Shown piece by piece: positions 46,024-55,484 of a stretch of 64,000 bases of DNA. Source of the stretch: Carboxylicivirga mesophila (GTDB lineage Bacteria > Bacteroidota > Bacteroidia > Bacteroidales > Marinilabiliaceae). Below the pieces are notes generated by a model. The model saw only the letters and a program-made list of their open reading frames with translations. It was not told the origin of the DNA and searched no databases. The stretch spans positions 119,729 through 183,728 of the forward strand of contig NZ_JAGUCN010000010.1 in the NCBI RefSeq assembly GCF_018271975.1, read 5' to 3'. Position numbers and translations under genes: made by a program. The first letter of the stretch is position 1; each line of letters begins with the position of its first letter.

Positions 46024-47400
46024 TTATGGTCTTGTGTATTTCAAATCTCGTTCAACCGCCTCTATCATTTTGCCGGCAATATCCTTATTGGATGCCCCCT
46101 CTATACCTTCAAGGCCTGGCGATGAATTGACTTCCAAAAGTAACGGCCCGCTATTGCCCCGTATAATATCTACACCAGCTACTTTCAGGTTAAGCGTTTT
46201 GGCAGCCAATATGGCAATGCGTCTTTCTTCAGGAGTTATTCTGGTAATGGAAGCGGTGCCTCCCATATGAATATTCGCCCTGAATTCACCAGGAGCAGCT
46301 GTGCGCATAATGCTGGCCACTACTTTACCATTAACTACAAAACAGCGGATATCCTTGCCATTGGCTTCCTTTACAAATTCTTGCACAAGTATGTTGGCTC
46401 TCAGGCTTTTAAAAGCGTTAATCAGGCTTTCGGCAGCTTTCTTGGTTTCTGCCAATACAACCCCTTTTCCTTGTGTGCCTTCCAGTAATTTCACAATTAG
46501 CGGAGCACCACCAACCATCTTTATTAACTCATTAGTATCCAGTGGTGAATTGGCAAAACCAGTGGTTGGAATAGGTAAGCCATTGTTAATGAGGAGCTGC
46601 AAAGCATACAGTTTATCCCTTGATTGCGTGATGGCCGAAGCCGTGTTGAGTGTATAAACGCCCATGGCTTCAAAGTGCCTGGTTAGTGCACAGCCGTAGA
46701 AGGTTGCACTGGGTCTTATTCGTGGAATGATTGCATCAAAATTATTCAGAATACGTCCACCACGATAGTGCATCTCCGGGTTTTTACCATCCAGTTTAAT
46801 GTAGCAATCTTTCAGGTTGAGGAACTCCATTTCGTGCCCGCGTTCCTGGCCGGCTTCAATAATTCGCTGGTTACTATACAAATCAGGGTTGCTGGCCAAC
46901 AGGCCAATTTTTAATCCTGTTGGACGTGTAATATGTGTATGGTAATAGCCCAGAAGCGTTTCTTTTGTTAGCTCACCTCTGCAAAAGGATGCTTCCGGGT
47001 CAACCAATATTTTGCCTGACATAGCTTGTCGGCCCAATAGCATTCTATAGCCCATCGAATCCCGGTTGGTGAGTGTTACCTCAATCTCCCAGGCTTCATC
47101 GCCAAGAGATAGTATTGTTTTGATGACAAAACGTATCTCACTGGAACCACTGGAACTCTTCACCCGACGCTTATCAAGCACTGGTGCCTCACAGTGAACC
47201 GTTGTTTTACCATCATTTTGTATTGGATGCACATCGAAGCTAATCCATGGTTCGCCATTTTTAATAAATGGGCTGATATTAACGGCATGCAGCGCTGATG
47301 TTTTTGCACCCGAATCTACCCTGGCTTTAATGCCTGGTAAATTCAATTGTGGCAGGTTGCACCATTCTTCCGAACCAACCACTATCTTTCTGTTATTCAT
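46024..47400 (-). CDS. rimK: RimB-like aspartic protease domain fused to RimK-type glutamate ligase
   Basis: The 458-residue protein has an N-terminal ATP-dependent protease/retropepsin-like domain (about 5-145) with ARVDSGAKTSALHA (Asp29-Ser-Gly) and GYRMLLGRQAM. An ATP-grasp RimK ligase (about 162-455) follows, with LIVKLLEGTQGKGVVLAE and the Mg site GPLLLEVNSSPGLEGIEG. RimK adds glutamates to the C-terminus of ribosomal protein S6 or makes poly-glutamate; in Pseudomonas RimB is a separate protein that controls RimK. Here both are one chain. It converges on the GNAT-ATP-grasp gene, so this locus encodes two ligases. Confidence 0.93.
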   Translation of the reverse strand: MNNRKIVVGSEEWCNLPQLNLPGIKARVDSGAKTSALHAVNISPFIKNGEPWISFDVHPIQNDGKTTVHCEAPVLDKRRVKSSSGSSEIRFVIKTILSLGDEAWEIEVTLTNRDSMGYRMLLGRQAMSGKILVDPEASFCRGELTKETLLGYYHTHITRPTGLKIGLLASNPDLYSNQRIIEAGQERGHEMEFLNLKDCYIKLDGKNPEMHYRGGRILNNFDAIIPRIRPSATFYGCALTRHFEAMGVYTLNTASAITQSRDKLYALQLLINNGLPIPTTGFANSPLDTNELIKMVGGAPLIVKLLEGTQGKGVVLAETKKAAESLINAFKSLRANILVQEFVKEANGKDIRCFVVNGKVVASIMRTAAPGEFRANIHMGGTASITRITPEERRIAILAAKTLNLKVAGVDIIRGNSGPLLLEVNSSPGLEGIEGASNKDIAGKMIEAVERDLKYTRP

Positions 47401-47620
47401 TTAATTAATGATAAATGAGGTGGTAAAATAAGTTGTCATATAACCCATAAAATCAATGTGATTTTATGGCTGCAATATATTCAACTTTCCATTGATTGCA
47501 CACGCATGGTTTAGTTAAAATAAGCTAAAATTATTGGTGTATAAATATCAGTAAATGAGGGGCTGAGAGTATGGTTTTTGTAGTGGTTAAGGATTTGTTA
47601 ATAGAGTAGAGGGTCAAAAA

Positions 47621-47645
47621 AATCCCGCCATTAAATAGCGGGATT
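47621..47645 (-). terminator. Terminator of the acidic protein gene
   Basis: AATCCCGC (47621-47628) pairs with GCGGGATT (47638-47645); a T-run follows on the minus strand. It lies 33 bp past the stop. Confidence 0.88.
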
Positions 47646-47677
47646 GCGAGTCAATATGTTTTCGGAAGTATTTTAAA

Positions 47678-48007
47678 CTAGTCGTCGTCATCAGCAGCAT
47701 CCATATCGTCATCATCATCCAGATTATCCGGCAAGTAGTCCACATCACTGTGCTTATCTGCATATTCTTTCTGAACATCAGATTTTAGTTTATAATCACT
47801 GCCAAAGTCATCATCATCATCCATAATTTCAAGGGCTCTTTCCGCTGACATGCGTAGCATATATATTTTTTCATCAGTTTCAAAGCGTAGTGCCGAAATC
47901 CGTTGCCCTTTACTATCATTAAACCAGATAATATTATCATGAAATCCCTCTGGATAAACCAGTTTTAGCTGTTCTTTAAGGTCTTCAGCCAACTTCTGAT
48001 AATCCAT
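47678..48007 (-). CDS. Small acidic hypothetical protein
   Basis: The start at MDYQKLA (109 aa) was chosen; an upstream ATG at 48034 adds nine residues. The N-terminal 60 residues look like a compact alpha/beta domain (QLKLVYPEGFHDNIIWFNDSKGQRISALRFE). The C-terminal 45 residues are extremely rich in Asp, ending in a run of DDDDD and a final DDDD. I recognise no named family. The acidic tail could bind cations or basic proteins. It is a single-gene unit with its own terminator. Confidence 0.72.
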   Translation of the reverse strand: MDYQKLAEDLKEQLKLVYPEGFHDNIIWFNDSKGQRISALRFETDEKIYMLRMSAERALEIMDDDDDFGSDYKLKSDVQKEYADKHSDVDYLPDNLDDDDDMDAADDDD

Positions 48008-48399
48008 GATTACCTTCGGTTTATTTGTAATCATAATGTAAGTTTTATCTGAGTAATTGTTACTTTTTCTACGACACTAATATAATAACTGTTTCCACAT
48101 ATTACCGGAATTTTTTCAATCTCGACTAATTTTTTTTGCCACTTTAAAAATCGGTGATAACGCTTACTGAATGCCAGGTATTTATGAACGAAATGATGGA
48201 TGCGAAATTTAGTTGATGTTATATATGATAGGCTGCGCACTGATGCATTCCTTGATGGAAATGCCACATTTGGTAGCATCTTTTAATATTGGGGTTTAAT
48301 TTGATGATTGATTAACACAAAAAGCCATCAAAAAAATAATATAAGTTGTATCTTTAAACATCCCTTTCAGCAATTCAAATCCTTTGAATTAAATAGTGT
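48008..48399. other. Divergent intergenic region
   Basis: The 392-bp gap between the acidic protein gene and glgB has no convincing gene. An 82-codon open frame on the minus strand lacks any recognisable feature. A near-consensus -7 box TATCTTTA sits at 48349-48356, before glgB. Confidence 0.55.
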
Positions 48400-50406
48400 A
48401 TGCCAAATCACATTACAGAAATTGATGCTTTTCTGCGGCCATTTGAGTCGGTTATTGCTACTCGTACAGAAGCTATCCTGAAGAAAGAGAGTCAACTCAC
48501 CAAGACATCGTTGTATGACTTTGCCAATGGGTATAAGTATTTTGGATTACATCCGTCAGGCGAGGACTGGATAATCAGGGAATGGGCACCTAATGCCACA
48601 GCTATTTTTCTTATTGGCGAGTTTTCCGGCTGGACAGAGGAGGGACAATTCCAATTTGACAAGCTGGCGAATGGCGTGTTTGAGCTGAAAGTATCAAAGC
48701 AGATATTGCAGCATACCGATTTGTATAAGCTCATGGTTCACTGGGACGGAGGTAAAGGTGAACGCATACCAGTTTGGGCCAACAGGGTTGTTCAGGATGA
48801 AGAAACAAAATTGTTTTCGGCACAGGTGTGGCAGCCTGATACGCAGTATGTGTGGCAAAATGATTCGCAAAGAAGCGCTATTGATGTGCCTCTCATCTAT
48901 GAGGCTCATGTTGGGATGGCTACTGAAAACGAAGGTGTGGGCAGCTATAGCGAGTTTATGACTGAAGTGTTGCCGCGCATTAAGGATGCTGGTTATAATA
49001 CTATTCAGCTGATGGCCATTCAGGAGCATCCTTATTATGGGTCTTTTGGCTATCATGTATCCAGCCTTTTTGCACCATCATCCCGGTTTGGTACACCAGA
49101 TGAGTTAAAGGAACTGATTGATGTAGCACATGGAATGGGTATAGCTGTTATAATGGATATTGTGCATTCGCATGCTGTTAAAAATGAACTGGAAGGTATT
49201 GGCTTGTTCGATGGTTCGCCCTACCAGTTTTTTCACGATAATGAGCGCCGCGAACATGTGGCCTGGGATTCGCTTTGCTATAATTATGCCCGGCATGAAG
49301 TGCTGCATTTACTATTATCCAACGTCAAATATTGGTTGGAAGAGTTTCATTTTGATGGTTTTCGCTTTGATGGTGTCACCAGTATGCTATACCTCGATCA
49401 CGGGCTGGAGCGAAGTTTCACGCAGTATCAAATGTACTATGATGGTGGCCAGGATGAAGATGCTATTGTCTACCTTGCCTTAGCAAATAAGCTCATTAAG
49501 CAATGTAACAGCTATGCCATCTCCATTGCTGAAGAAATGAGTGGTTATCCCGGATTAGCAACACCCATAGCGCAGGGAGGATTGGGTTTTGATTATCGAC
49601 TGGCCATGGGAACGCCTGATTACTGGATTAAGCTTATTAAAGAAAAGAAGGATGAAGAGTGGGGCGTTGGCAATATTTTCTTTGAACTGTCGAACAAGCG
49701 GGCAGAGGAGAAAACGATCAGTTATGCCGAATCGCATGACCAGGCCTTAGTAGGTGATAAAACAATCCTATTCAGGTTGATTGATTCAGATATGTATTGG
49801 GCTATGAGCAAAAAGGATAAGAGCCTGAAAGTTGATAGGGGCATGGCTTTGCATAAACTCATACGGCTGATGACATTTTGCTGTGCCGGCAATGGTTACC
49901 TTAATTTCATGGGTAATGAATTTGGTCATCCTGAATGGATTGATTTCCCGCGTGCCGGCAACGATTGGTCCTATAAATATGCACGCCGTCAATGGAGCCT
50001 GGTTGATAACGATGAACTCCGGTTTGAACAGCTGGATGCTTTTGATAAGGCTATGATTGCTCTTCAGCAGAATCAGCAGTTTATCAATGAGCCGCATATC
50101 CAGTGTTTAGAAGCCAATGAGCAGGATCAGGTATTAGCCATTCGGCGAAAGCACCTGTTGTTTATTTTTAACCTTCATCCCAGTCAGTCCTACACATTCT
50201 ATGGTATTTCGGCGCCAGCCGGTAAGTACAACGTATTGCTCAACTCCGATGCGTCATCTTTTGGTGGTTTTAACCGCATTGATGATGGCATTGACTATTT
50301 CACAAGACCCGAGGCACAGATGTCTAACCGACATCGGGTGCATTTGTACCTGCCCAGTCGCACTGCATTGGTTCTAAAACACACTCCACCCAAAAGAATT
50401 TTTTGA
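48400..50406 (+). CDS. glgB: 1,4-alpha-glucan branching enzyme (GH13)
   Basis: The 668-residue cytosolic enzyme makes alpha-1,6 branches in glycogen. An N-terminal CBM48 domain (about 45-150; REWAPNATAIFLIGEFSGW) precedes the GH13 barrel. Catalytic residues are Asp324 in FRFDGVTS, the Glu378-Glu379 pair in SIAEEMSGYP, and Asp447 in ESHDQALVGDKT. The sequence, including YHVSSLFAPSSRFG and FMGNEFGHPEWIDFPR, is of the eukaryote-like GH13_8 type rather than the E. coli GlgB type. The amylase gene follows after a single base, so both are one translational unit that handles glycogen. Confidence 0.93.
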   Translation: MPNHITEIDAFLRPFESVIATRTEAILKKESQLTKTSLYDFANGYKYFGLHPSGEDWIIREWAPNATAIFLIGEFSGWTEEGQFQFDKLANGVFELKVSKQILQHTDLYKLMVHWDGGKGERIPVWANRVVQDEETKLFSAQVWQPDTQYVWQNDSQRSAIDVPLIYEAHVGMATENEGVGSYSEFMTEVLPRIKDAGYNTIQLMAIQEHPYYGSFGYHVSSLFAPSSRFGTPDELKELIDVAHGMGIAVIMDIVHSHAVKNELEGIGLFDGSPYQFFHDNERREHVAWDSLCYNYARHEVLHLLLSNVKYWLEEFHFDGFRFDGVTSMLYLDHGLERSFTQYQMYYDGGQDEDAIVYLALANKLIKQCNSYAISIAEEMSGYPGLATPIAQGGLGFDYRLAMGTPDYWIKLIKEKKDEEWGVGNIFFELSNKRAEEKTISYAESHDQALVGDKTILFRLIDSDMYWAMSKKDKSLKVDRGMALHKLIRLMTFCCAGNGYLNFMGNEFGHPEWIDFPRAGNDWSYKYARRQWSLVDNDELRFEQLDAFDKAMIALQQNQQFINEPHIQCLEANEQDQVLAIRRKHLLFIFNLHPSQSYTFYGISAPAGKYNVLLNSDASSFGGFNRIDDGIDYFTRPEAQMSNRHRVHLYLPSRTALVLKHTPPKRIF

Positions 50407-50407
50407 T

Positions 50408-52108
50408 ATGGAACAGCAAAAACTAGTTATATATCAACTTTTACCCCGGTTATTTGGGAATGAAAAAACCGATATGACCCTTAATGGCAGTCGTAGGGAG
50501 AATGGTTGTGGTAAGTTGAGTGCATTGACTGATACGGCGCTTCAGGAATTAAAGAAAATGGGAATTACCCATTTGTGGTTGACGGGTGTTATTGAGCATG
50601 CTGTTGTTGAGGGGTATCCGGGTTATTCAATACCGGATGGTAATGAACTCATCATTAAAGGTAAGGCAGGCTCGCCCTATGCCATCAAAGACTATTACGA
50701 TGTTCACCAGGATTTGGCAGATGGTGTGGATAAAAGAATGGATGAGTTTGAGAGTTTGCTTGCTCGCATTCATGCAACTGGCATGAAGGTGATAATTGAT
50801 TTTGTGCCTAATCATCTGGCACGCGAGTATTATTCGGATGTAAAGCCTGACGGTGTGGAGGATTTTGGTGAACAAGATGATACATCCGTATCATTTAGTC
50901 AGCAAAATAACTTTTATTACTTGCCCGGTCAGGCACTTGAACTGCCTTCAGAGCTGAAGAGCAAGTTTCCGAATGTTTCATATAGTGAAATGCCTGCTAA
51001 AGCTACAGGTAACGACCGATTTACAGAAACGCCAAGTGTTGCGGATTGGTACGAAACGGTTAAGCTGAATTACGGTGTGGATTACACAGCGGGAAATAAA
51101 AAATGTTTCAGTCCGCTGCCTGACACCTGGTTAAAGATGAAGCATATTCTCAACTATTGGGTAGCCAAAGGTGTTGATGGCTTTCGCTGTGATATGGCTG
51201 AAATGGTTCCAGTCCAGTTTTGGGAATGGCTTATTGCAGAATTACGTCAGACAGCCCCCTGGCTTATTTTCATAGCTGAGGTATATAATCCAAAGTTGTA
51301 TAAGTCATATGTTTTGCAGGGGCAATTTGATTACCTCTATGATAAAGTGGGGCTGTACGATACTTTGATTGGTGTTATTAAAGGTGAGCAGCCAGCCACG
51401 AATATATCAAAGTGCTGGCAGCAATTGGATGGGCTTGACAGGCATATGCTGCGCTTTATGGAAAACCATGATGAACAACGTTTGGCTTCGCGATTTATAG
51501 TGGGAGAATCCAAGCGTGCCATACCGGCCATGGCGGTTTCTGCTTTTATGCATCAGGGGCCAGTGATGCTGTATAATGGACAGGAGTTGGGTGAAAAAGG
51601 TGAGGGGCCTTGTGGTTTTAGTGGCGATGATGGTCGTACAAGCATTTTCGATTATTGGCACTTACCCGAACATCAGAAATGGATGAATAATGGATTGTTT
51701 GATGGTGCTTTGTTATCTGATGACCAACAATATTTGCGACAGAAATATATTGACATCAGCCTGCTATGCGCACAACCAGCTATAAGCCAGGGACTGTTTT
51801 ATGATGTGATGTGGCAAAATAAGGACAATGCTCTATTTGATTCGCAAAAAGTATATGCTTTTATCAGGTACAGTGATTCTCAGCAGCTATTGATAGTTTG
51901 TAATTTTGATAGTTTGTCGAAACAGATGACTGTTCAGGTGCCGGCACATGCCTTTGAAACGCTTAACATTCCCAGGCCCTCAAAATTGCATTTCACAGCA
52001 CTCAATGCGGTTTTGGTAACTGATATGGGAAGTGAAGAATTAATTAATCAGGGCTTAGATATTCGTGTACCAGCCTGGGATTACCTGGTATTGGCAATTA
52101 GTTATTGA
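50408..52108 (+). CDS. Alpha-amylase family (GH13) glycan hydrolase
   Basis: The 566-residue protein has no signal peptide, so it acts in the cytosol. GH13 regions: DFVPNHL (region I, about 131-137), GFRCDMAEM with nucleophile Asp262, FIAEVYNP with acid/base Glu291, and MENHDEQR with Asp355. The C-terminal beta domain (about 475-565) is typical. Specificity (endo-amylase, maltogenic, or alpha-1,6) is not readable. It follows glgB by one base, which suggests remodelling or breakdown of branched glucan. Confidence 0.88.
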   Translation: MEQQKLVIYQLLPRLFGNEKTDMTLNGSRRENGCGKLSALTDTALQELKKMGITHLWLTGVIEHAVVEGYPGYSIPDGNELIIKGKAGSPYAIKDYYDVHQDLADGVDKRMDEFESLLARIHATGMKVIIDFVPNHLAREYYSDVKPDGVEDFGEQDDTSVSFSQQNNFYYLPGQALELPSELKSKFPNVSYSEMPAKATGNDRFTETPSVADWYETVKLNYGVDYTAGNKKCFSPLPDTWLKMKHILNYWVAKGVDGFRCDMAEMVPVQFWEWLIAELRQTAPWLIFIAEVYNPKLYKSYVLQGQFDYLYDKVGLYDTLIGVIKGEQPATNISKCWQQLDGLDRHMLRFMENHDEQRLASRFIVGESKRAIPAMAVSAFMHQGPVMLYNGQELGEKGEGPCGFSGDDGRTSIFDYWHLPEHQKWMNNGLFDGALLSDDQQYLRQKYIDISLLCAQPAISQGLFYDVMWQNKDNALFDSQKVYAFIRYSDSQQLLIVCNFDSLSKQMTVQVPAHAFETLNIPRPSKLHFTALNAVLVTDMGSEELINQGLDIRVPAWDYLVLAISY

Positions 52109-52199
52109 TTGGTTTTGGCAGCTAATGCTATGGCTGATAATAACAAATAAGGGTGGCAATAAGCATTAAGAATTAGCCGGTTTAAACAAAACTGCGCAG

Positions 52200-53519
52200 A
52201 TGAAGTTTTACGCAAAAAGCTTACCTTTGCGCGCTATGAATTTATTTGGTAAACTTAATCAGCAAGAAGCCCGTACCTTTCGTTTACATCTGTTCTATAG
52301 CAGTATCGATGGTATTGCCAGCGGAGCACTGATTCTCAATGAGTTTATTTTTATTAAATCATTAAAAGGCTCCAATGTGCAATTGGCTTTTCTGTTCCAG
52401 TTTAGCATGGTGGTGTTTTTGTTTGCCATGGTGGCCAATGAGCTGATGCGCCGTTTCTCCAACCGAAAAAGGTTTTTACGCATTACAGGCATTATCACCC
52501 GACTGCCATTGGTGGGCTTCGCCTTTTTTCCATCCATAACTGGCGAACAGGGTTTACCTGAGATTTACCACTTGATTTTCCTGGCGGTCTTTCTCTTGTT
52601 TCATACTTCAAAAATTGCGGTAGTCCCTTCTATCAACCAATATTTAAAGGGAAACTATCGGCATCAGTTATTTGGGAAGCTATTTGGTTATGCAACCACG
52701 GTGAATAAAATTGCGGTGTTGGTGTCTACTTTTGTGGTGGGGGAATTGTTGCATTTGAATGCCAACTCCTACAAAGTGTTTTATCCGGTGGTTGGTGTTT
52801 TGGGAGTTGTATCGGTTTATCAACTGACAAAGATTGAATTCATACAGAAAGGCGAGCGCATTACCAAGCCCATGTGGTATGCCGTGGGTGACTCCTTCAA
52901 GCGGATATTATGCATCGTCAGACAGAACGTTCCATTTCGTCATTTGGAGATAGGCTTTATGCTTTATGGCTTTGCCTGGATGAGTACCCATGCAGTAGTC
53001 ACCATCTTTTACAAAGAAGCATTGGATGTTAACTATCCAACGGTGGCGTTATACAATATTATCTTTAACCTGATTGCCATCCTTTTATTGCCTTTGTTTG
53101 GAAAGCTAATAGGTAGTCGTGATCCGCGTCGTTTTGCCATTCTTACCTTCGGATCGTTAATGCTCTTTATTGTCTTTACGGCTCTCACCGAATATTTTCC
53201 TTACTATTTTGAAGTGGGCTACTACAAGATATATTACCTGTTTTTGGTCGCCCTCTTTTTTAATGGTGTTTTTACCGGCAGCATGCCCATACTATGGGGG
53301 ATAGGCAGTAGCTATTTTTGTAAGCCACACGAGGCCGCCGATTACCAGTCGGTGCACCTTTTCCTAACCGGATTGAGAGCTTTGTTTGCACCCATTATAG
53401 GTATTCAGTTATACGAATGGTTGGGCTTTAGTTTTACCTATGGCGTTGGCGTGCTACTATTGGTGATAGCCATTGTTTTAATGGTTTTTTCGGAAAAGCA
53501 CTTTCGAAATAGTAATTAA
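52200..53519 (+). CDS. MFS transporter
   Basis: The 439-residue inner-membrane protein has about eleven or twelve hydrophobic helices, and the loop between helices 2 and 3 reads ANELMRRFSNRKRFLRITG, like the charged MFS A-motif. The second half contains GKLIGSRDPRRFAILTFG, the matching internal repeat. I do not recognise a substrate-specific subfamily. It lies 91 bp after the amylase gene on the same strand, so a sugar or oligosaccharide cargo is possible but unproven. Met13 is an alternative start. Confidence 0.8.
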   Translation: MKFYAKSLPLRAMNLFGKLNQQEARTFRLHLFYSSIDGIASGALILNEFIFIKSLKGSNVQLAFLFQFSMVVFLFAMVANELMRRFSNRKRFLRITGIITRLPLVGFAFFPSITGEQGLPEIYHLIFLAVFLLFHTSKIAVVPSINQYLKGNYRHQLFGKLFGYATTVNKIAVLVSTFVVGELLHLNANSYKVFYPVVGVLGVVSVYQLTKIEFIQKGERITKPMWYAVGDSFKRILCIVRQNVPFRHLEIGFMLYGFAWMSTHAVVTIFYKEALDVNYPTVALYNIIFNLIAILLLPLFGKLIGSRDPRRFAILTFGSLMLFIVFTALTEYFPYYFEVGYYKIYYLFLVALFFNGVFTGSMPILWGIGSSYFCKPHEAADYQSVHLFLTGLRALFAPIIGIQLYEWLGFSFTYGVGVLLLVIAIVLMVFSEKHFRNSN

Positions 53520-53586
53520 AGAGTTGATGGGTATGGGAAGTAGGATTGTAGTAATTAATGGATAAATTTTTAAGAAACACGAAAGG

Positions 53587-54762
53587 ATGTATTCAGGCAA
53601 TATAACAAAGCTTTATCTGATTAAAATAGCCAAATGGTTTATGCTCACTATGCCTATTATGATGCTGTTTTTTCAGGATTTGGGTTTTACCGTAGAAGAG
53701 TCGTTTCAATTAAAAGCGATTTATAGCATTGCCATCGTGATTTTTGAAATACCATCGGGATATGCAGCTGATGTACTTGGGCGCAGGCGAACGCTGATAA
53801 TTGGCAGTATAATGGGAACGCTGGGCTTTGCCATCTATTCTTTTACCTCGGGTTTTTATGCTTTTCTGGCTGCTGAATTAATATTAGGTGTTGGGCAAAG
53901 CTTTATCAGCGGAGCCGATTCGGCATTATTATATGACAGTTTAAAAGCCGATGGTCGTGAGCAGCATTACCTCAAATATGAAGGACGTAACTTTTCAGTA
54001 GGCAACTTTAGTGAAGCTATTGCCGGCTTTTTGGGTGGTGCATTGGCTGAGATTAGTCTGCGTACGCCATTTTTCTTTCAGACAGGTATTGCATTTATTG
54101 CGATTCCTGCTGCTTTTATGCTGGTTGAGCCACAATTATATACACGCACTCAAAAAGCAACATGGAGAGATATTCTGAATGTGGTGAAGTACGCGATGGT
54201 AACCAACCGCAGCTTGCGATATAATATTATCTACTCATCTATTATAGGTTCGGCCACCCTTACTATGGCCTGGGTGTATCCACTTTACCTCAAGGAAATT
54301 GGGTTTAGAGAGATTCACATTGGAACAACCAGCACTGTGCTTAACCTGGTGGTGGGCATGACCACATTATTTGCCTATAAAATTGAGCAGAAGTTGAGGC
54401 CGAAATCGACTGTGTGGGGAACAACACTGGTGATAACCGGTGCTTTTATTGCTGCCGGGTTATTGCATTCCATCTATGTTTTGCCTGTAATGATATGTTT
54501 CTATTTCTCCAGAGGAATTGCTACCCCTGTATTGAAGGATTATATTAACAGGATTACATCATCAGACATGAGGGCAACGGTATTATCCATTCGTAGCTTA
54601 ATCATTCGGGCCAATTTCTCTGTTTTAGCTCCTTTGTTTGGTTACATGACGGATCGTCTCACACTGAGCCAGGCATTTGTGATAATTGGGATTATTTTTA
54701 TGGTGCTGACAGGTTCCAGCATCTTTTTATTCCTTCGTTCTTTGGAACGCGATGGTTCATAA
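53587..54762 (+). CDS. MFS transporter
   Basis: The 391-residue protein has twelve predicted helices and a clear MFS A-motif, GYAADVLGRRRTLIIG (about 58-73). It ends in FLRSLERDGS. The overall character resembles drug/metabolite efflux MFS proteins. It follows the other MFS gene by 67 bp on the same strand but is not closely similar to it. Substrate unknown. Confidence 0.88.
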   Translation: MYSGNITKLYLIKIAKWFMLTMPIMMLFFQDLGFTVEESFQLKAIYSIAIVIFEIPSGYAADVLGRRRTLIIGSIMGTLGFAIYSFTSGFYAFLAAELILGVGQSFISGADSALLYDSLKADGREQHYLKYEGRNFSVGNFSEAIAGFLGGALAEISLRTPFFFQTGIAFIAIPAAFMLVEPQLYTRTQKATWRDILNVVKYAMVTNRSLRYNIIYSSIIGSATLTMAWVYPLYLKEIGFREIHIGTTSTVLNLVVGMTTLFAYKIEQKLRPKSTVWGTTLVITGAFIAAGLLHSIYVLPVMICFYFSRGIATPVLKDYINRITSSDMRATVLSIRSLIIRANFSVLAPLFGYMTDRLTLSQAFVIIGIIFMVLTGSSIFLFLRSLERDGS

Positions 54763-54821
54763 GTCAGTTTTTATTATTTTGCACAAAATTAATCAGTATT
54801 CATTATTAACTAAACCTGACA

Positions 54822-55463
54822 ATGTCTGCAATTATTCTCGATCTGCCTCTCATTGAATGGGTAGGCTACGGAGCGTCTACATTGGTGTTAATCTCACTTA
54901 GCCTTTCTTCCATTGTTAAACTTAGAGTTTACAACCTGATTGGTTCAGCACTTTTTTCATTTTATGGCTTTTATATAGAAGCATTGCCTGTTGGGATAAT
55001 GAATTTGATAATCTGTTTTTTCAATATCTATTATCTGAGGACTTTACTGTTTAAGAAAGAGATTTTTGACGGCATATGGATGACAGCTAAAGATGAGTTT
55101 GTTACCCTGTTTGTTAATCGGCACATAAAGGATATTCAGCGCTTCTTTCCGGATTTCACTCCTGAATCCATAAATAATTGCCACATTCTGATGGCTATGC
55201 GCGACATGAATGTGGCAGGCGTATTTGTTACTTCAAAAGCACAAGATGGTCATTCTCAAGTAGTACTGGACTATGTAACACCTCAATATCGCGATTATAA
55301 AACAGGTAGGTACCTGCTTAAGCGTTTTAATAGAGCATTTATTGATAAGGGTGTCAACCGGCTAACCAGTTCAACCCAAAATGAGTCGCACATCAAGTAC
55401 TTGAAGAATATTGGATTCAGACCAACGGCAACAACTGATACTTATGCCCTCGAATTAAATTGA
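54822..55463 (+). CDS. YgjV-like membrane domain fused to GNAT-like acetyltransferase domain
   Basis: The 213-residue protein starts with three membrane helices (about 10-85; IEWVGYGASTLVLISLSLSS and NLIGSALFSFYGFYIEALPVG), a pattern like inner-membrane protein YgjV. The C-terminal half (about 90-213) looks like a GNAT fold: VAGVFVTSKA, VLDYVTPQYRDYKTGRYLLKRF, then NESHIKYLKNIGFRP, which mirrors the usual 'ERLGF' end. The acetyl-CoA loop is weak. It could acetylate a substrate at the inner membrane. It follows the MFS gene by 59 bp. Confidence 0.75.
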   Translation: MSAIILDLPLIEWVGYGASTLVLISLSLSSIVKLRVYNLIGSALFSFYGFYIEALPVGIMNLIICFFNIYYLRTLLFKKEIFDGIWMTAKDEFVTLFVNRHIKDIQRFFPDFTPESINNCHILMAMRDMNVAGVFVTSKAQDGHSQVVLDYVTPQYRDYKTGRYLLKRFNRAFIDKGVNRLTSSTQNESHIKYLKNIGFRPTATTDTYALELN

Positions 55464-55484
55464 GGGTTGATATCTGTTCCGTGA

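Noticed and set aside
48031..48279. 82-codon frame on the minus strand overlapping the acidic protein start
   Set aside because: No family features, overlaps the start region of a better-supported gene, and has no promoter-like element.
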